A stretch of 64,000 nucleotides of DNA from an uncultured Pelagibacteraceae bacterium. Lineage in GTDB: Bacteria; Pseudomonadota; Alphaproteobacteria; Pelagibacterales; Pelagibacteraceae. Below, one piece after another: positions 51,797 to 61,957 of the stretch (the first letter of the stretch is position 1; each line of letters starts with the position of its first letter). The position numbers and the translations under genes are program-made. The DNA lies in the NCBI GenBank assembly GCA_902605865.1, contig CACLEJ010000001.1:132417-196416 (forward strand), read 5' to 3'. The notes below the pieces were generated by a model. That model saw only the letters and a program-made list of their open reading frames with translations, was not told the DNA's origin and did not search any database.

Positions 51797-52390
51797 TTAT
51801 TTTTTTAGAATTCTTAGATCGTCAACTAAAAAGATACTGGTAATAACATCTTCAACATCTAAGATTAGTTTTGCCTCTTTAATTACCTCATCTTTTTCAG
51901 TTTCATTTTGAGCAATACCATAAATGTAAATTTTCTTTTTATAAGTATCTATGTTGTAATTTACAGCTTTGATTTTTTTGCTACTAATTAAAGCAACTCT
52001 TAGTTGAGAAGTTATAAGTAAATCTTTTGCAGATCTATAGAAATCAAATTTTTCTTTGATTTGTAAATCATTATTTACTGATCGAGCTCCTTTTATTTCC
52101 CATGCTAATTTTGTAATTTTAAGTTTGTCTTCAACTGAATTTACTTTTCCTGTTAAAAATATTCTTCCATCTAAAATTTTAGTTTTTACAGAAATAATAT
52201 AACTTTTATCGTAAGTGAGTAATCTTGCTCTTAAATTTTGTTGCATGATTGAGTCATCTATTTGGGTCCCAAGACTTCTGGGATCAAGAGCAATTGACAC
52301 ACCAGTTCCCAAAACTCCTGTAGAGGAATAGCCTATGCATCCAGTTAATATTATAAAACTTAAAAGTAAAAAGAATTTTTTAATTTTCAT
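51797..52390 (-). CDS. BON-domain lipoprotein (DolP/YraP-like)
   Basis: Lipobox ILTGC, two BON-like repeats; next to rsmI. Confidence 0.82.
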   Translation of the reverse strand: MKIKKFFLLLSFIILTGCIGYSSTGVLGTGVSIALDPRSLGTQIDDSIMQQNLRARLLTYDKSYIISVKTKILDGRIFLTGKVNSVEDKLKITKLAWEIKGARSVNNDLQIKEKFDFYRSAKDLLITSQLRVALISSKKIKAVNYNIDTYKKKIYIYGIAQNETEKDEVIKEAKLILDVEDVITSIFLVDDLRILKK

Positions 52391-53231
52391 TTTTTATTGC
52401 TAGACAGTAATTATATATAAATTTCTTTGAAATTTCTTTATCTTTAGAAATTTCTTTAACGATATCTTTAATAGACATTTTCTTAATTAATTTTTTAATT
52501 CTTTTTTTATCTGATTCTTCTAACTCTTTAAAACTTAATTTTTCTTTTTTTATTTCAGAAATAACAACAGTTATCTCTCCTTTTCTTGAAAAATTTACAT
52601 TTGATAATTCATTTACTGAGGTTCTGATATATTGCTCGTGATATTTTGTAATTTCCCTACAAATTAATATATCTCTGTTCAAAAAAAATTCCTTAATATC
52701 TTCAATTCTTTTATTCAATTTATTTGGTGATATAAAAAATACAATTGAACCCTCAAGTGCTGATAAATTTTTAAATAATTTTTTTACTTGATTAACTTTT
52801 TCTGGAAGAAATCCACAAAAATAAAAATTGTCGGAAAAACCACTTACTGATAATGCAGCACTAACTGCAGATGCTCCAGGTATAGGAAAAATATCAATTT
52901 CATTTTTTGCACATTCATTGACTAAAATTCTTCCAGGATCTGAAACAGCAGGTGTACCAGCATCTGAAACAAGCGATACAATTTTGTCATCTTTCAAAAT
53001 TTGTATAACTTTTTCTAAATTTTTATTTTCATTAAACTTATGATTTGAAACAAGTTTGTTATTTATTTCAAATTTCTGAAGGATTTTTTTTGTTACTCTA
53101 GTATCCTCACATAAAATTAATTCTGATTGCTGTAAAATCTTAATTGCTCTAAAAGAAATATCTCCCATATTTCCTATAGGAGTAGCAACACAATATAGCC
53201 CAGGTTTAAATTTATTGTTGTTTAAATTCAT
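52380..53231 (-). CDS. rsmI: 16S rRNA 2'-O-ribose C1402 methyltransferase
   Basis: LYCVATPIGNMGDISFRA, VSDAGTPAVSDPG, PIPGASA. Confidence 0.95.
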   Translation of the reverse strand: MNLNNNKFKPGLYCVATPIGNMGDISFRAIKILQQSELILCEDTRVTKKILQKFEINNKLVSNHKFNENKNLEKVIQILKDDKIVSLVSDAGTPAVSDPGRILVNECAKNEIDIFPIPGASAVSAALSVSGFSDNFYFCGFLPEKVNQVKKLFKNLSALEGSIVFFISPNKLNKRIEDIKEFFLNRDILICREITKYHEQYIRTSVNELSNVNFSRKGEITVVISEIKKEKLSFKELEESDKKRIKKLIKKMSIKDIVKEISKDKEISKKFIYNYCLAIKNEN

Positions 53232-53267
53232 ATGGATTCTTTATTTAAATATATTATTAAAACTTAA

Positions 53268-54419
53268 ATGAAAACTTTAATTAAATTGCTAGTATTTTTT
53301 GTATTAACTATCTGCTTTTTTAATCAAAATATATTTGCATCTGAAAAAATTAAGATTGGATTAATTGTTCCTTTAAGTGGTGAAAATTTAATCGTTGGGG
53401 AAAAAATTATTAAATCAATGAGAATGGCTGTAAATAAAATAAATGATGAAAAAATTGAAATAATTCCAAAAGATACAAAGTCAAATCCTATCGACGCACT
53501 CAAAGTGTCTAAAGAATTATACGAGGATGGAGTAAGGATAATAATTGGACCAGTTTTTAACGAAAGTACTAAATACCTAGATGACCTAAATGATGTAACT
53601 TTTATTTCTTTTACAAATAAGTTGATCGGTAATCCAAAAAATGTAATTAGTGCAGGAGTTAATGCTATATCGCAATTACAAACAATTAAGAAATTTAATA
53701 ATAAAAATAATTTAACAAAAAGTATATTCTTAATTCCAAGATCGCAATTTAAAAAAGAAATAGAAGAAGCAATAAATAAAACAAGTATTAATCATAAAGA
53801 GGTATTTTATTATGATAGAGAACCAACTAAACTTACCAAACAAATTGAAAATTTAACAAGATATAAAAAAAGAAAAAATAATCTTAAATACGAAATCGAA
53901 AGACTAGAGGGTTTATCATTTAAAGATAAAGAAAAAAAAATACAAAACTTAAAAAAAAAGGATACACTGGGGAATATTAATTTTGACTCAGTTATAATAG
54001 CTGACTTTGATGAAAATTTAAAAAGTGTTGCTACATCTCTTTTATATACAGATGTCTCATCAAAAAGAATATCATATATAACGTTAAATCAATGGTTTGA
54101 TAAAAGCCTTTTAAAAGAAAGTTCGCTTCATCCAATATATTTTCCATCAATAAATAAAAATAATTATGAATTATTTATGAATGATTTCAAAAATACATAT
54201 GGTTTAGATGGAGATCAACTTTCATTTTTAAGTTACGACTTAGTGGGGTTAGTTTACTTTTTAATTTATGAAAATGATTTTCGAATATCAAATAAAATAT
54301 TTTATAAAAAAAATAAGTTTAAAGGAAAAATAGGGATTTTTGAGATCAATAAAAATACTATTACACATCAACTAAACTTCTACAGTATTGAAAACAATAA
54401 ATTTAAAAAAATCTTTTAA
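53268..54419 (+). CDS. Periplasmic-binding-fold protein (LpoA-like PBP activator)
   Basis: Signal peptide, KIKIGLIVPLSGENLIVGEKI; divergent from rsmI. Confidence 0.75.
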   Translation: MKTLIKLLVFFVLTICFFNQNIFASEKIKIGLIVPLSGENLIVGEKIIKSMRMAVNKINDEKIEIIPKDTKSNPIDALKVSKELYEDGVRIIIGPVFNESTKYLDDLNDVTFISFTNKLIGNPKNVISAGVNAISQLQTIKKFNNKNNLTKSIFLIPRSQFKKEIEEAINKTSINHKEVFYYDREPTKLTKQIENLTRYKKRKNNLKYEIERLEGLSFKDKEKKIQNLKKKDTLGNINFDSVIIADFDENLKSVATSLLYTDVSSKRISYITLNQWFDKSLLKESSLHPIYFPSINKNNYELFMNDFKNTYGLDGDQLSFLSYDLVGLVYFLIYENDFRISNKIFYKKNKFKGKIGIFEINKNTITHQLNFYSIENNKFKKIF

Positions 54420-55005
54420 TTTTTTTAAATGCATCAGAACGGTGATCTATTTTATATTTTATTTCAGGCTCCATTTCTCCAAAAGTTAAACTTTTACCCT
54501 TGGGAATAAAAATAGGATCATATCCAAAACCATTTTTTCCTCTCTTCAAATTAGATATTCTCCCCTCAATTTTACCAGTTTTACTTATAAATTTACCATT
54601 TGGCCAAAAGATAGTAAGCACACATATAAATCTTGCACTCAATTTCTTTTTTTTCCATTTTTTATCTTTTTTAGAGATTTCTCTGTAAACTTTTTTAATA
54701 GCCAAATTAAAATTTCTTTTTCTTCCTGACCAATCTGCTGAATATACCCCAGGAGCTTTATTTAAAATATCAATCTCAATTCCTGAGTCATCTGACATAC
54801 AAATTTTATTAGTTTTTTTTGAAAAATATTTTGCTTTTAAAAGAGAGTTTTGTTCAAATGAGGTACCCGTCTCTCTTGGGCTAGGTATTTTAAAGTCCAA
54901 ATTTGAATAAATTTTTAAACTTTTGGGTAATAGATCTGCTATTTCCTTCAGTTTTCCTTTATTATTTGAGCCAATGAATATCTCTTTAATTTTTTTTTTA
55001 GGCAC
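54403..55005 (-). CDS. rdgB: dITP/XTP pyrophosphatase (RdgB/HAM1)
   Basis: GSNNKGKLKEI, DDSGIEID, GFGYDPIFIP. Confidence 0.93.
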   Translation of the reverse strand: MPKKKIKEIFIGSNNKGKLKEIADLLPKSLKIYSNLDFKIPSPRETGTSFEQNSLLKAKYFSKKTNKICMSDDSGIEIDILNKAPGVYSADWSGRKRNFNLAIKKVYREISKKDKKWKKKKLSARFICVLTIFWPNGKFISKTGKIEGRISNLKRGKNGFGYDPIFIPKGKSLTFGEMEPEIKYKIDHRSDAFKKIKRFF

Positions 55006-55040
55006 CTAGAAATTATACTTTTTCTTACCATATAAACAAT

Positions 55041-55685
55041 ATGGATAAAGAAGAATTAAAAGAAAACGTGGAAAAAAATACTGCTGATGAGGAGTTAAAT
55101 ACCCAATCCAAAGAAAATGATAATGCAGATCAAGCAAATGAGGAAAAAAATTTAGAGTCCGAAATAAAAGAAGTTGAAAAACTGACCCCTGAAGAAGAGT
55201 TAGAAACACTTAAAGATAAATTAGCAAGAACATTTGCAGAGATGGAAAATCAAAGACGTAGGTTTGAAAAAGAAAGAGACGACGCATACGAATATGGTGG
55301 ATATTCTTTTGCTAAAGAGGCATTAAACTTATTAGATAATCTTGAGAGATCGAAAGTAGCATTGGAGAATGATGAAAAATTAAAGGATACAGATGCACTC
55401 AAAAAAATTGTAGATCATTTAGACATTATAAACAACGATATGCTTTCAATATTCAAAAAAAATAATATTGAGCCTATAAAGTCAATTAATGAAAAACTTG
55501 ACCCAAATCTTCACCAAGCAATGATGGAAGTTGAGGATGATACAAAAGATCCAGGGACCATCGTACAAGAAATTCAAAAAGGCTTTATGATGAAAGACAG
55601 ATTATTGAGACCTTCATTAGTAGGTGTTTCAAAGAAAAAAGCTGAAAAGGTAGAAAAAGAAGAGCAAAAAGATGAAAAAAACTAA
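55041..55685 (+). CDS. grpE: Nucleotide exchange factor GrpE
   Basis: AEMENQRRRFEKERDDAYEYG; upstream of dnaK. Confidence 0.93.
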   Translation: MDKEELKENVEKNTADEELNTQSKENDNADQANEEKNLESEIKEVEKLTPEEELETLKDKLARTFAEMENQRRRFEKERDDAYEYGGYSFAKEALNLLDNLERSKVALENDEKLKDTDALKKIVDHLDIINNDMLSIFKKNNIEPIKSINEKLDPNLHQAMMEVEDDTKDPGTIVQEIQKGFMMKDRLLRPSLVGVSKKKAEKVEKEEQKDEKN

Positions 55686-55764
55686 TAAAAACAACAAAAA
55701 TTTAAATTTTATAGACGGTTGTAGTCTTATAATTAGCACTTATATGTCGGAGAGGTATTAAATA

Positions 55765-57684
55765 ATGAGCAAAGTAATAGGAATAGATTTAGGAACAACG
55801 AACTCATGTGTAGCTGTAATGGAGGGTACACAAGCTAAAGTTCTAGAAAATGCTGAAGGAGCAAGAACAACTCCTTCTGTAGTTGCGTTTTCAGATAATG
55901 ATGAAAAATTAATTGGACAGCCCGCAAAGAGACAGGCGGTAACCAATCCAGAAAATACAATATTTGCTGTTAAAAGATTAATCGGAAGAAATTTTGACGA
56001 TCCTTCTGTAAAAAAAGATGTTGAGACAGCACCTTTTAAGATCGTTAACTCTGATAAAGGAGATGCATGGATAGAAGCTAAAGGTAACAAATACTCGCCA
56101 TCTCAAATTTCTGCTTTTACACTTCAGAAAATGAAAGAAACCGCTGAAAAATATTTAGGCCAAGAAGTTTCTCAAGCTGTAATAACTGTTCCAGCATATT
56201 TTAATGATGCACAAAGACAGGCAACTAAAGATGCTGGTAAAATAGCAGGTTTAGAAGTTTTAAGAATTATTAACGAACCAACAGCAGCTTCACTTGCATA
56301 TGGATTAGATAAAAAGACAAACAATAAAATTGCAGTTTATGATTTAGGTGGAGGAACTTTTGATGTATCAATTCTTGAGTTAGGAGATGGAGTATTTGAG
56401 GTTAAATCAACGAATGGTGATACTTTCCTAGGTGGTGAAGATTTTGATAATACAATTGTTGATTACCTATTAACTGAATTCAAAAAAGAAAATGGTATTG
56501 ATTTAAAATCAGATAAATTAGCGTTACAAAGACTTAAGGAAGCTGCAGAAAAAGCTAAAATTGAATTATCATCTGCTGCGCAAACTGAGATAAATTTACC
56601 ATTTATTACAGCTGATAAAACTGGTCCAAAACATATTAATCTGAAAATGACTAGAGCTAAACTTGAGGCTCTTGTTGAAGATCTTATTTCTAGAACTATT
56701 CCGCCCTGTGAAACAGCTCTTAAAGATGCTGGTTTAAGTGCAAGCGAAATTGATGAAATAATACTTGTTGGTGGAATGACGAGGATGCCAAAAGTAATAG
56801 AAGAAGTTAAAAATTTCTTTGGAAAAGAACCAAACAAATCTGTAAATCCTGATGAAGTTGTTGCAATGGGTGCTGCTATTCAGGCAGGAGTATTGCAAGG
56901 AGACGTTAAAGACGTACTATTGTTAGATGTTACACCACTATCTCTAGGAATAGAAACTTTAGGTGGAGTTTCAACTAAACTGATAGAAAAAAATACAACA
57001 ATACCAACTAAGAAAAGTCAGGTTTTCTCAACAGCAGAGGACAACCAACCTGCAGTTTCAATTAGAGTTTTGCAAGGTGAAAGAGATATGGCCTCTGACA
57101 ACAAGGTTTTAGGAAATTTTGAGCTAGTAGGTATAGCTCCAGCTCCTAGAGGTGTTCCTCAAATTGAGGTTACATTTGATATTGATGCAAATGGAATTGT
57201 AAATGTTTCTGCGAAAGACAAAGGGACTGGTAAAGAGCAAAAGATTCAAATTCAAGCGTCAGGTGGTTTAAGTGATGAAGAAATAAACCAAATGGTTAAG
57301 GATGCTGAAACAAATAAAGAAGCTGACAAAAAGAAAAGAGAAGCTGTAGATGCTAGAAATCAAGCTGATACTTTACTTCATTCTACTGAAAAGAATTTAA
57401 AAGAGCATGGCAGTAAAGTTTCTGATGGAGATAAAAAAGCTATTGAAGATGCATCTGCTAATGTGAGAAATGCATTAAAAGGAACTGATGTTGAAGAAAT
57501 TAAGAAGAAAACCCAAGATTTGGTTCAAGCTTCAATGAAATTAGGAGAAGCTATTTACAAATCACAACAAAGTACAAAACCTGGTGATGCACCTAAAGAT
57601 GCAAAAGATGAAGGAAAAAAAGACGATAATGTTGTTGATGCAGACTTTGAAGAAGTAAAAGACGATAAAGAAAAAAGCGCCTAA
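55765..57684 (+). CDS. dnaK: Chaperone DnaK
   Basis: [31 protein letters not shown]. Confidence 0.98.
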   Translation: MSKVIGIDLGTTNSCVAVMEGTQAKVLENAEGARTTPSVVAFSDNDEKLIGQPAKRQAVTNPENTIFAVKRLIGRNFDDPSVKKDVETAPFKIVNSDKGDAWIEAKGNKYSPSQISAFTLQKMKETAEKYLGQEVSQAVITVPAYFNDAQRQATKDAGKIAGLEVLRIINEPTAASLAYGLDKKTNNKIAVYDLGGGTFDVSILELGDGVFEVKSTNGDTFLGGEDFDNTIVDYLLTEFKKENGIDLKSDKLALQRLKEAAEKAKIELSSAAQTEINLPFITADKTGPKHINLKMTRAKLEALVEDLISRTIPPCETALKDAGLSASEIDEIILVGGMTRMPKVIEEVKNFFGKEPNKSVNPDEVVAMGAAIQAGVLQGDVKDVLLLDVTPLSLGIETLGGVSTKLIEKNTTIPTKKSQVFSTAEDNQPAVSIRVLQGERDMASDNKVLGNFELVGIAPAPRGVPQIEVTFDIDANGIVNVSAKDKGTGKEQKIQIQASGGLSDEEINQMVKDAETNKEADKKKREAVDARNQADTLLHSTEKNLKEHGSKVSDGDKKAIEDASANVRNALKGTDVEEIKKKTQDLVQASMKLGEAIYKSQQSTKPGDAPKDAKDEGKKDDNVVDADFEEVKDDKEKSA

Positions 57685-57712
57685 ACTATCAACCATTTGT
57701 CTATAACTAGTT

Positions 57713-58843
57713 ATGGCAAAAAGAGATTACTATGATGTCTTGGGTGTTGAAAAAAGTGCAGGTCCAGACCAAATAAAAGCGGCTTATAGAAAACAAGCTG
57801 TAAAATACCATCCTGATAAAAATAAAGGCGACAAAGGAGCAGAAGAAAAATTTAAAGAAGCTTCAGAAGCTTATCACGTTCTATCAAATTCAGAGAGAAA
57901 ACAAAATTATGATAATTTTGGTCACGCTGCATTTGAAAATGGTGGAGGAGGTGGAAGAGGTGGTTTTGGAAATTTTGACTTTTCTGGCTCTTTTTCAGAT
58001 ATCTTTGAAGATTTTTTTGGCGAAGGTTTTGGTGGAGGTGGAAGAAGATCAAGAAGATCTAATAACCGTGGCTCTGATTTAAGATATGACCTATCTATAA
58101 GCCTAGAAGAAGCTTATGCTGGAAAGAAACAAGATATTAAATTCTCAACATCTGATAGATGCGATACTTGTAGTGGTTCAGGATCTAAACCAGGTCAAAG
58201 TGCAAGCACATGCTCTATGTGTGGCGGCCATGGACAAGTTCGTTCTAGCCAAGGTTTTTTCACTGTTCAACAAACATGCCCTCAATGTGCTGGTTCAGGC
58301 GAACAAATAACTGATCCTTGCACAAATTGTGGTGGTCAAGGTAAAAAACAAGCAAGTAAGCGCCTTTCTGTGACTATTCCTAAAGGAGTAGACGATGGAA
58401 CTAGAATCAGATTATCTGGTAAAGGGGAAGCAGGTTCCAGGGGAGCTAGTAATGGTGATCTTTATTTATTTATTAATGTTAATTCTCACGAACTTTTCAA
58501 AAGATCTGAAGAAAATTTATTTTTTGAATGCCCAATATCTATTGCAGATGCAGCACTTGGAACTGAATTAAAAATACCTACTATCGATGGTGGAAAAGCA
58601 AAGATAAAAATTCCAGCTGGAACACAAAGTGGAAAACAGTTTAGATTGAGAGAAAAAGGAATGCCATTAATGAGAGGAAATGATTATGGAGACCTTTATG
58701 TACAAGTGAACACTGAAGTGCCAGTATCTTTAAATAAAGAGCAAAAAGAGTTACTTGAAAAATTTAGAGAAATTGAAAATGAAAAATCAAATCCAAGTAT
58801 TAAAAAATTCTTTAAAAAAGCAAAAAGTTTTTGGAAAAATTAG
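57713..58843 (+). CDS. dnaJ: Chaperone DnaJ
   Basis: J domain with HPDKNKGD, four CxxCxGxG-type repeats. Confidence 0.97.
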   Translation: MAKRDYYDVLGVEKSAGPDQIKAAYRKQAVKYHPDKNKGDKGAEEKFKEASEAYHVLSNSERKQNYDNFGHAAFENGGGGGRGGFGNFDFSGSFSDIFEDFFGEGFGGGGRRSRRSNNRGSDLRYDLSISLEEAYAGKKQDIKFSTSDRCDTCSGSGSKPGQSASTCSMCGGHGQVRSSQGFFTVQQTCPQCAGSGEQITDPCTNCGGQGKKQASKRLSVTIPKGVDDGTRIRLSGKGEAGSRGASNGDLYLFINVNSHELFKRSEENLFFECPISIADAALGTELKIPTIDGGKAKIKIPAGTQSGKQFRLREKGMPLMRGNDYGDLYVQVNTEVPVSLNKEQKELLEKFREIENEKSNPSIKKFFKKAKSFWKN

Positions 58844-58945
58844 ATGAAAAAAAAAATTAAATATACAATTTTTGGGATTATTTATGTTTTAGCAATTCTA
58901 ATTTTGGGCGCTTATTTTTATAAAGAAGGAATTGGAATAATTTAA
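58844..58945 (+). CDS. 33-aa single-TM mini-protein directly downstream of dnaJ
   Basis: MKKKIKYTIFGIIYVLAILILGAYFYKEGIGII; ATG abuts dnaJ TAG; manual translation. Confidence 0.5.
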   Translation: MKKKIKYTIFGIIYVLAILILGAYFYKEGIGII

Positions 58946-59643
58946 TTATCTTTTGCTAATCTTATAAATATATTTCCCATGCCACCTTGTACTTCATCAA
59001 GGGGAGCATTATTTCTTAGTTCACAATATTGTCCCGTAACCTCATGACTATCAATAGCAACAATACTTTGTGAATTACATTTTGTGGCATTATGAAATAA
59101 ACCAATTACTAATCTCTCGTCTAATACAAATACTTGGTTACTATCAAGTTTATTTCCATCACAAAAATAATCCTTATTTACTTCTCTAGGAAAATCTTTT
59201 TTACCACAGGGATTTTTTATTGTGAGAACAAAAAATTCTTTTTGACCATCTGTAAAAGTATATTTCATTTTTTTTACTTTAGAGTATTTCATCAAGTCAC
59301 AAGAACATGGATAACAACATTTATGATAAAATCCACATATTTTCTCGTCATTTTCAGCATTTTTAAGATAAACAAATTCTGGTTTGCTATTTGGATCAAT
59401 CAATGATCCAGACACAGCACAATATAACTTATTGTATTCTACAAAATCTTGGTATGTGATTTCTTTTGTTAAAATATGTTTGAAAAATTTAGGACCTGCA
59501 GCATTTCTATTTTGATCAGGGAAAATTTTTGGCCAATCTTTTACTAAATCAGCATAATAATTAAATTGATTTGAATATGTTGGTTTTATTGAACTAAAAG
59601 TTACTAGTATAAAAAAAATTGTAAAGTATTTTAATTTTTTCAT
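58942..59643 (-). CDS. Secreted Cys-rich protein of unknown function
   Basis: Signal peptide; CGFYHKCCYPCSCDLMKYSKVKKMKYTF motif. Confidence 0.7.
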   Translation of the reverse strand: MKKLKYFTIFFILVTFSSIKPTYSNQFNYYADLVKDWPKIFPDQNRNAAGPKFFKHILTKEITYQDFVEYNKLYCAVSGSLIDPNSKPEFVYLKNAENDEKICGFYHKCCYPCSCDLMKYSKVKKMKYTFTDGQKEFFVLTIKNPCGKKDFPREVNKDYFCDGNKLDSNQVFVLDERLVIGLFHNATKCNSQSIVAIDSHEVTGQYCELRNNAPLDEVQGGMGNIFIRLAKDN

Positions 59644-59699
59644 AATCTAACATTTAGAATACTTTAATTAGTTTACTTGTTGAATTGAGTGTTATTGTC

Positions 59700-61139
59700 C
59701 TATTTTTGCTGGTTTACTTCTATTGTTTTATTAAATTCATTTATTTTAAGTGACTGCGAAGAACCATCAGTCCAAACTATTTTTACTGAAATATTTTTTT
59801 CACTCTCTCTGATGCCATAATGAGCTACTGGTTCCATTTGACATAAATATCCGGAACCAGCGTCGATGGTTTTAGCATGATTTCTAAAGTTTGAATTAAG
59901 TATAACAGTTGCTCCTCTAGCAGGTGCACCATACTTATTTAATGGTTTAATTCTAATGTAATTCAAGTTTTTTTTAATGTCTGCTTTATACATTGTAAGT
60001 GGTTGCATGCCAGATTCTCCATGAGAAACTAATAATTCTAAAATTCCATCATCATCAATATCTGCAACTGCTGCTCCTGTTCCTAATCCATTAGACTCGT
60101 AAGCATTTTGAATTTTTATCTCTTCAAAAAATCCATTTTCTTTAATTTTAAATAATTTATTTGGTTCGCCAATATTATTCATAAATATTTCATCATATCC
60201 GTCATTATCAAAGTCTGCTGATATCACTGTTCTAATTCTAGTAGGAATATTATAGGTTGGAGTAGCGATATCTTTAAATTTGTTATCTTCTAATACATAA
60301 GCCCTATGATAACCATTCCAATTGGATGTGATTATATCTAATCTCCCTCTATAAAGTATGTCAGACAACGTTGTACCTCTTCCATTTTCAAATTGATCAT
60401 CAATTTTATAATCCTTGGCTATATCCTGAAAAAAACCATCAGAATTATAATATAGAAAATTTTTACCTCTTTCGTTAGCAGCAAATATGTCAGTTTTTCC
60501 TGACAAAATATTTCCTGCAACTACAGCTCTTCCGCCAGTTATTTTATCGATTTTTAGCTGCTCTGCTAAATCTACTATTTGTCCAGAACTTTGCTCATAA
60601 AACCTAGTCGGGCCCCCATAGTTAGCAACATATATGCCATATTTTCCATCACCATTTCTATCCACACAAACAACAGACCTGCCAGCAGTTAAGTTTAAAT
60701 TTTTTTTATTAATTTTTTTTTCAAATAAGTCAATAAAACCGTCACTAGTAGTATCAATCAATCTATCTGAATATTTTTTTTCTCCACTATAGGTGTCGGT
60801 ATTTAAAAAATATATTTCTTCAAATCCATCTTGGTCAATATCGCAAGCAGCAACCCCAATAGTTTTTCTTTTAGCATCATCGAAGATTTCATTTTTATTT
60901 ATATTAATCAGTTTCCCATTTCGGTAGGACAACGCTAAGTTTGAAAAGCCAAACCCCGTAACTACAAATTCATATTTATTATCTTGATTTATATCAGTGA
61001 CAGACACGCCATAACTTAGTCTAAAATCATTATTTTCAATTAGAGATGTTACATCTTTAAAAAAGTCAGCTTTAGATTGATTGATAGACACGAAAAAAAT
61101 TAAAACTAAAAATAATTTTAAAAGGTATTTAATAACCAT
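59700..61139 (-). CDS. FG-GAP/VCBS repeat protein with ASPIC/UnbV C-terminal domain (CRTAC1-like)
   Basis: Repeated DxDxDG-like motifs (DINQDNKYE, DIDQDGFEE, DFDNDGYDE, DIDDDGILE) and ...GYLCQMEPVAHYGI; ATG 61139 with signal peptide preferred over track start 61250. Confidence 0.83.
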   Translation of the reverse strand: MVIKYLLKLFLVLIFFVSINQSKADFFKDVTSLIENNDFRLSYGVSVTDINQDNKYEFVVTGFGFSNLALSYRNGKLININKNEIFDDAKRKTIGVAACDIDQDGFEEIYFLNTDTYSGEKKYSDRLIDTTSDGFIDLFEKKINKKNLNLTAGRSVVCVDRNGDGKYGIYVANYGGPTRFYEQSSGQIVDLAEQLKIDKITGGRAVVAGNILSGKTDIFAANERGKNFLYYNSDGFFQDIAKDYKIDDQFENGRGTTLSDILYRGRLDIITSNWNGYHRAYVLEDNKFKDIATPTYNIPTRIRTVISADFDNDGYDEIFMNNIGEPNKLFKIKENGFFEEIKIQNAYESNGLGTGAAVADIDDDGILELLVSHGESGMQPLTMYKADIKKNLNYIRIKPLNKYGAPARGATVILNSNFRNHAKTIDAGSGYLCQMEPVAHYGIRESEKNISVKIVWTDGSSQSLKINEFNKTIEVNQQK

Positions 61140-61180
61140 AATTGTTGTATATTGTTGAAAAAATATATTAAAATAATTTA

Positions 61181-61957
61181 ATGAGCAAAGTAAATTTAGC
61201 GATATCTGGTTGCATGGGACGAATGGGCCAACAACTGATAAAATCTTCAAGAGTTGACAAAAATTTTAAGCTAACAACTCTTACAGAAAATAAATTAATA
61301 AAAAAAAAAATTTTTGGAATTAAACCTAGTTTAAATAATGAAAATTCCTTCAAAAATGTTGATTTAATTATCGATTTTACTGTCCCCAATTGTACTTTTG
61401 AAATTCTTAAAATTGCATCAAAGCTTAAAAAAAGAGTTGTTATTGGTACAACTGGATTTACTAAAAAAGAAGAAAGTCTTATTAAAAAATTTTCAAAGAA
61501 AATTCCAATACTTAAAGCTGGAAATATGAGCTTAGGCATAAATTTGTTAATGTATTTAACTGAAATAGCATCTAAATCATTAGGAAATAATTTTTTAAGT
61601 AAAGTATATGATGTTCATCATAAACATAAAATAGACTATCCATCTGGGACAGCGTTAATGTTGGGTAAAGGAATTGCAGTTGGCAAAAATAAAGATTTTT
61701 ATTATTTATTTGGAAAAAAATATCTTAATAAAAAAAGTTTTCCTTATGGAAAAAAAATAAATTTTAACTCAATACGAAAAGGTAAAACAGTTGGTGAACA
61801 CGAAGTTAAATTTTCAAGTGGAAAAGAAATTATTACATTAAATCACGAAGCTTTTGACAGGGCTTTATACAGCGAAGGAGCTTTGACAGCTGGAAAATGG
61901 TTAATGAAGAAAAAATCAGGTTTATATTCTATGCGTGATGTTTTAAATTTTAAATGA
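61181..61957 (+). CDS. dapB: 4-hydroxy-tetrahydrodipicolinate reductase
   Basis: ISGCMGRMGQ, VIGTTGFTKKE, DVHHKHKIDYPSGTAL. Confidence 0.95.
   Translation: MSKVNLAISGCMGRMGQQLIKSSRVDKNFKLTTLTENKLIKKKIFGIKPSLNNENSFKNVDLIIDFTVPNCTFEILKIASKLKKRVVIGTTGFTKKEESLIKKFSKKIPILKAGNMSLGINLLMYLTEIASKSLGNNFLSKVYDVHHKHKIDYPSGTALMLGKGIAVGKNKDFYYLFGKKYLNKKSFPYGKKINFNSIRKGKTVGEHEVKFSSGKEIITLNHEAFDRALYSEGALTAGKWLMKKKSGLYSMRDVLNFK

Noticed and set aside
56463-56837. 124-aa ORF antisense to dnaK
   Set aside because: Typical antisense ORF from codon bias in dnaK; a known annotation artefact class.
61140-61250. Extended N-terminus of the FG-GAP protein (MKILSVVGPFVPCNQISLN...)
   Set aside because: Overlaps divergent dapB, while ATG 61139 gives a clean signal peptide; the extension is antisense dapB.
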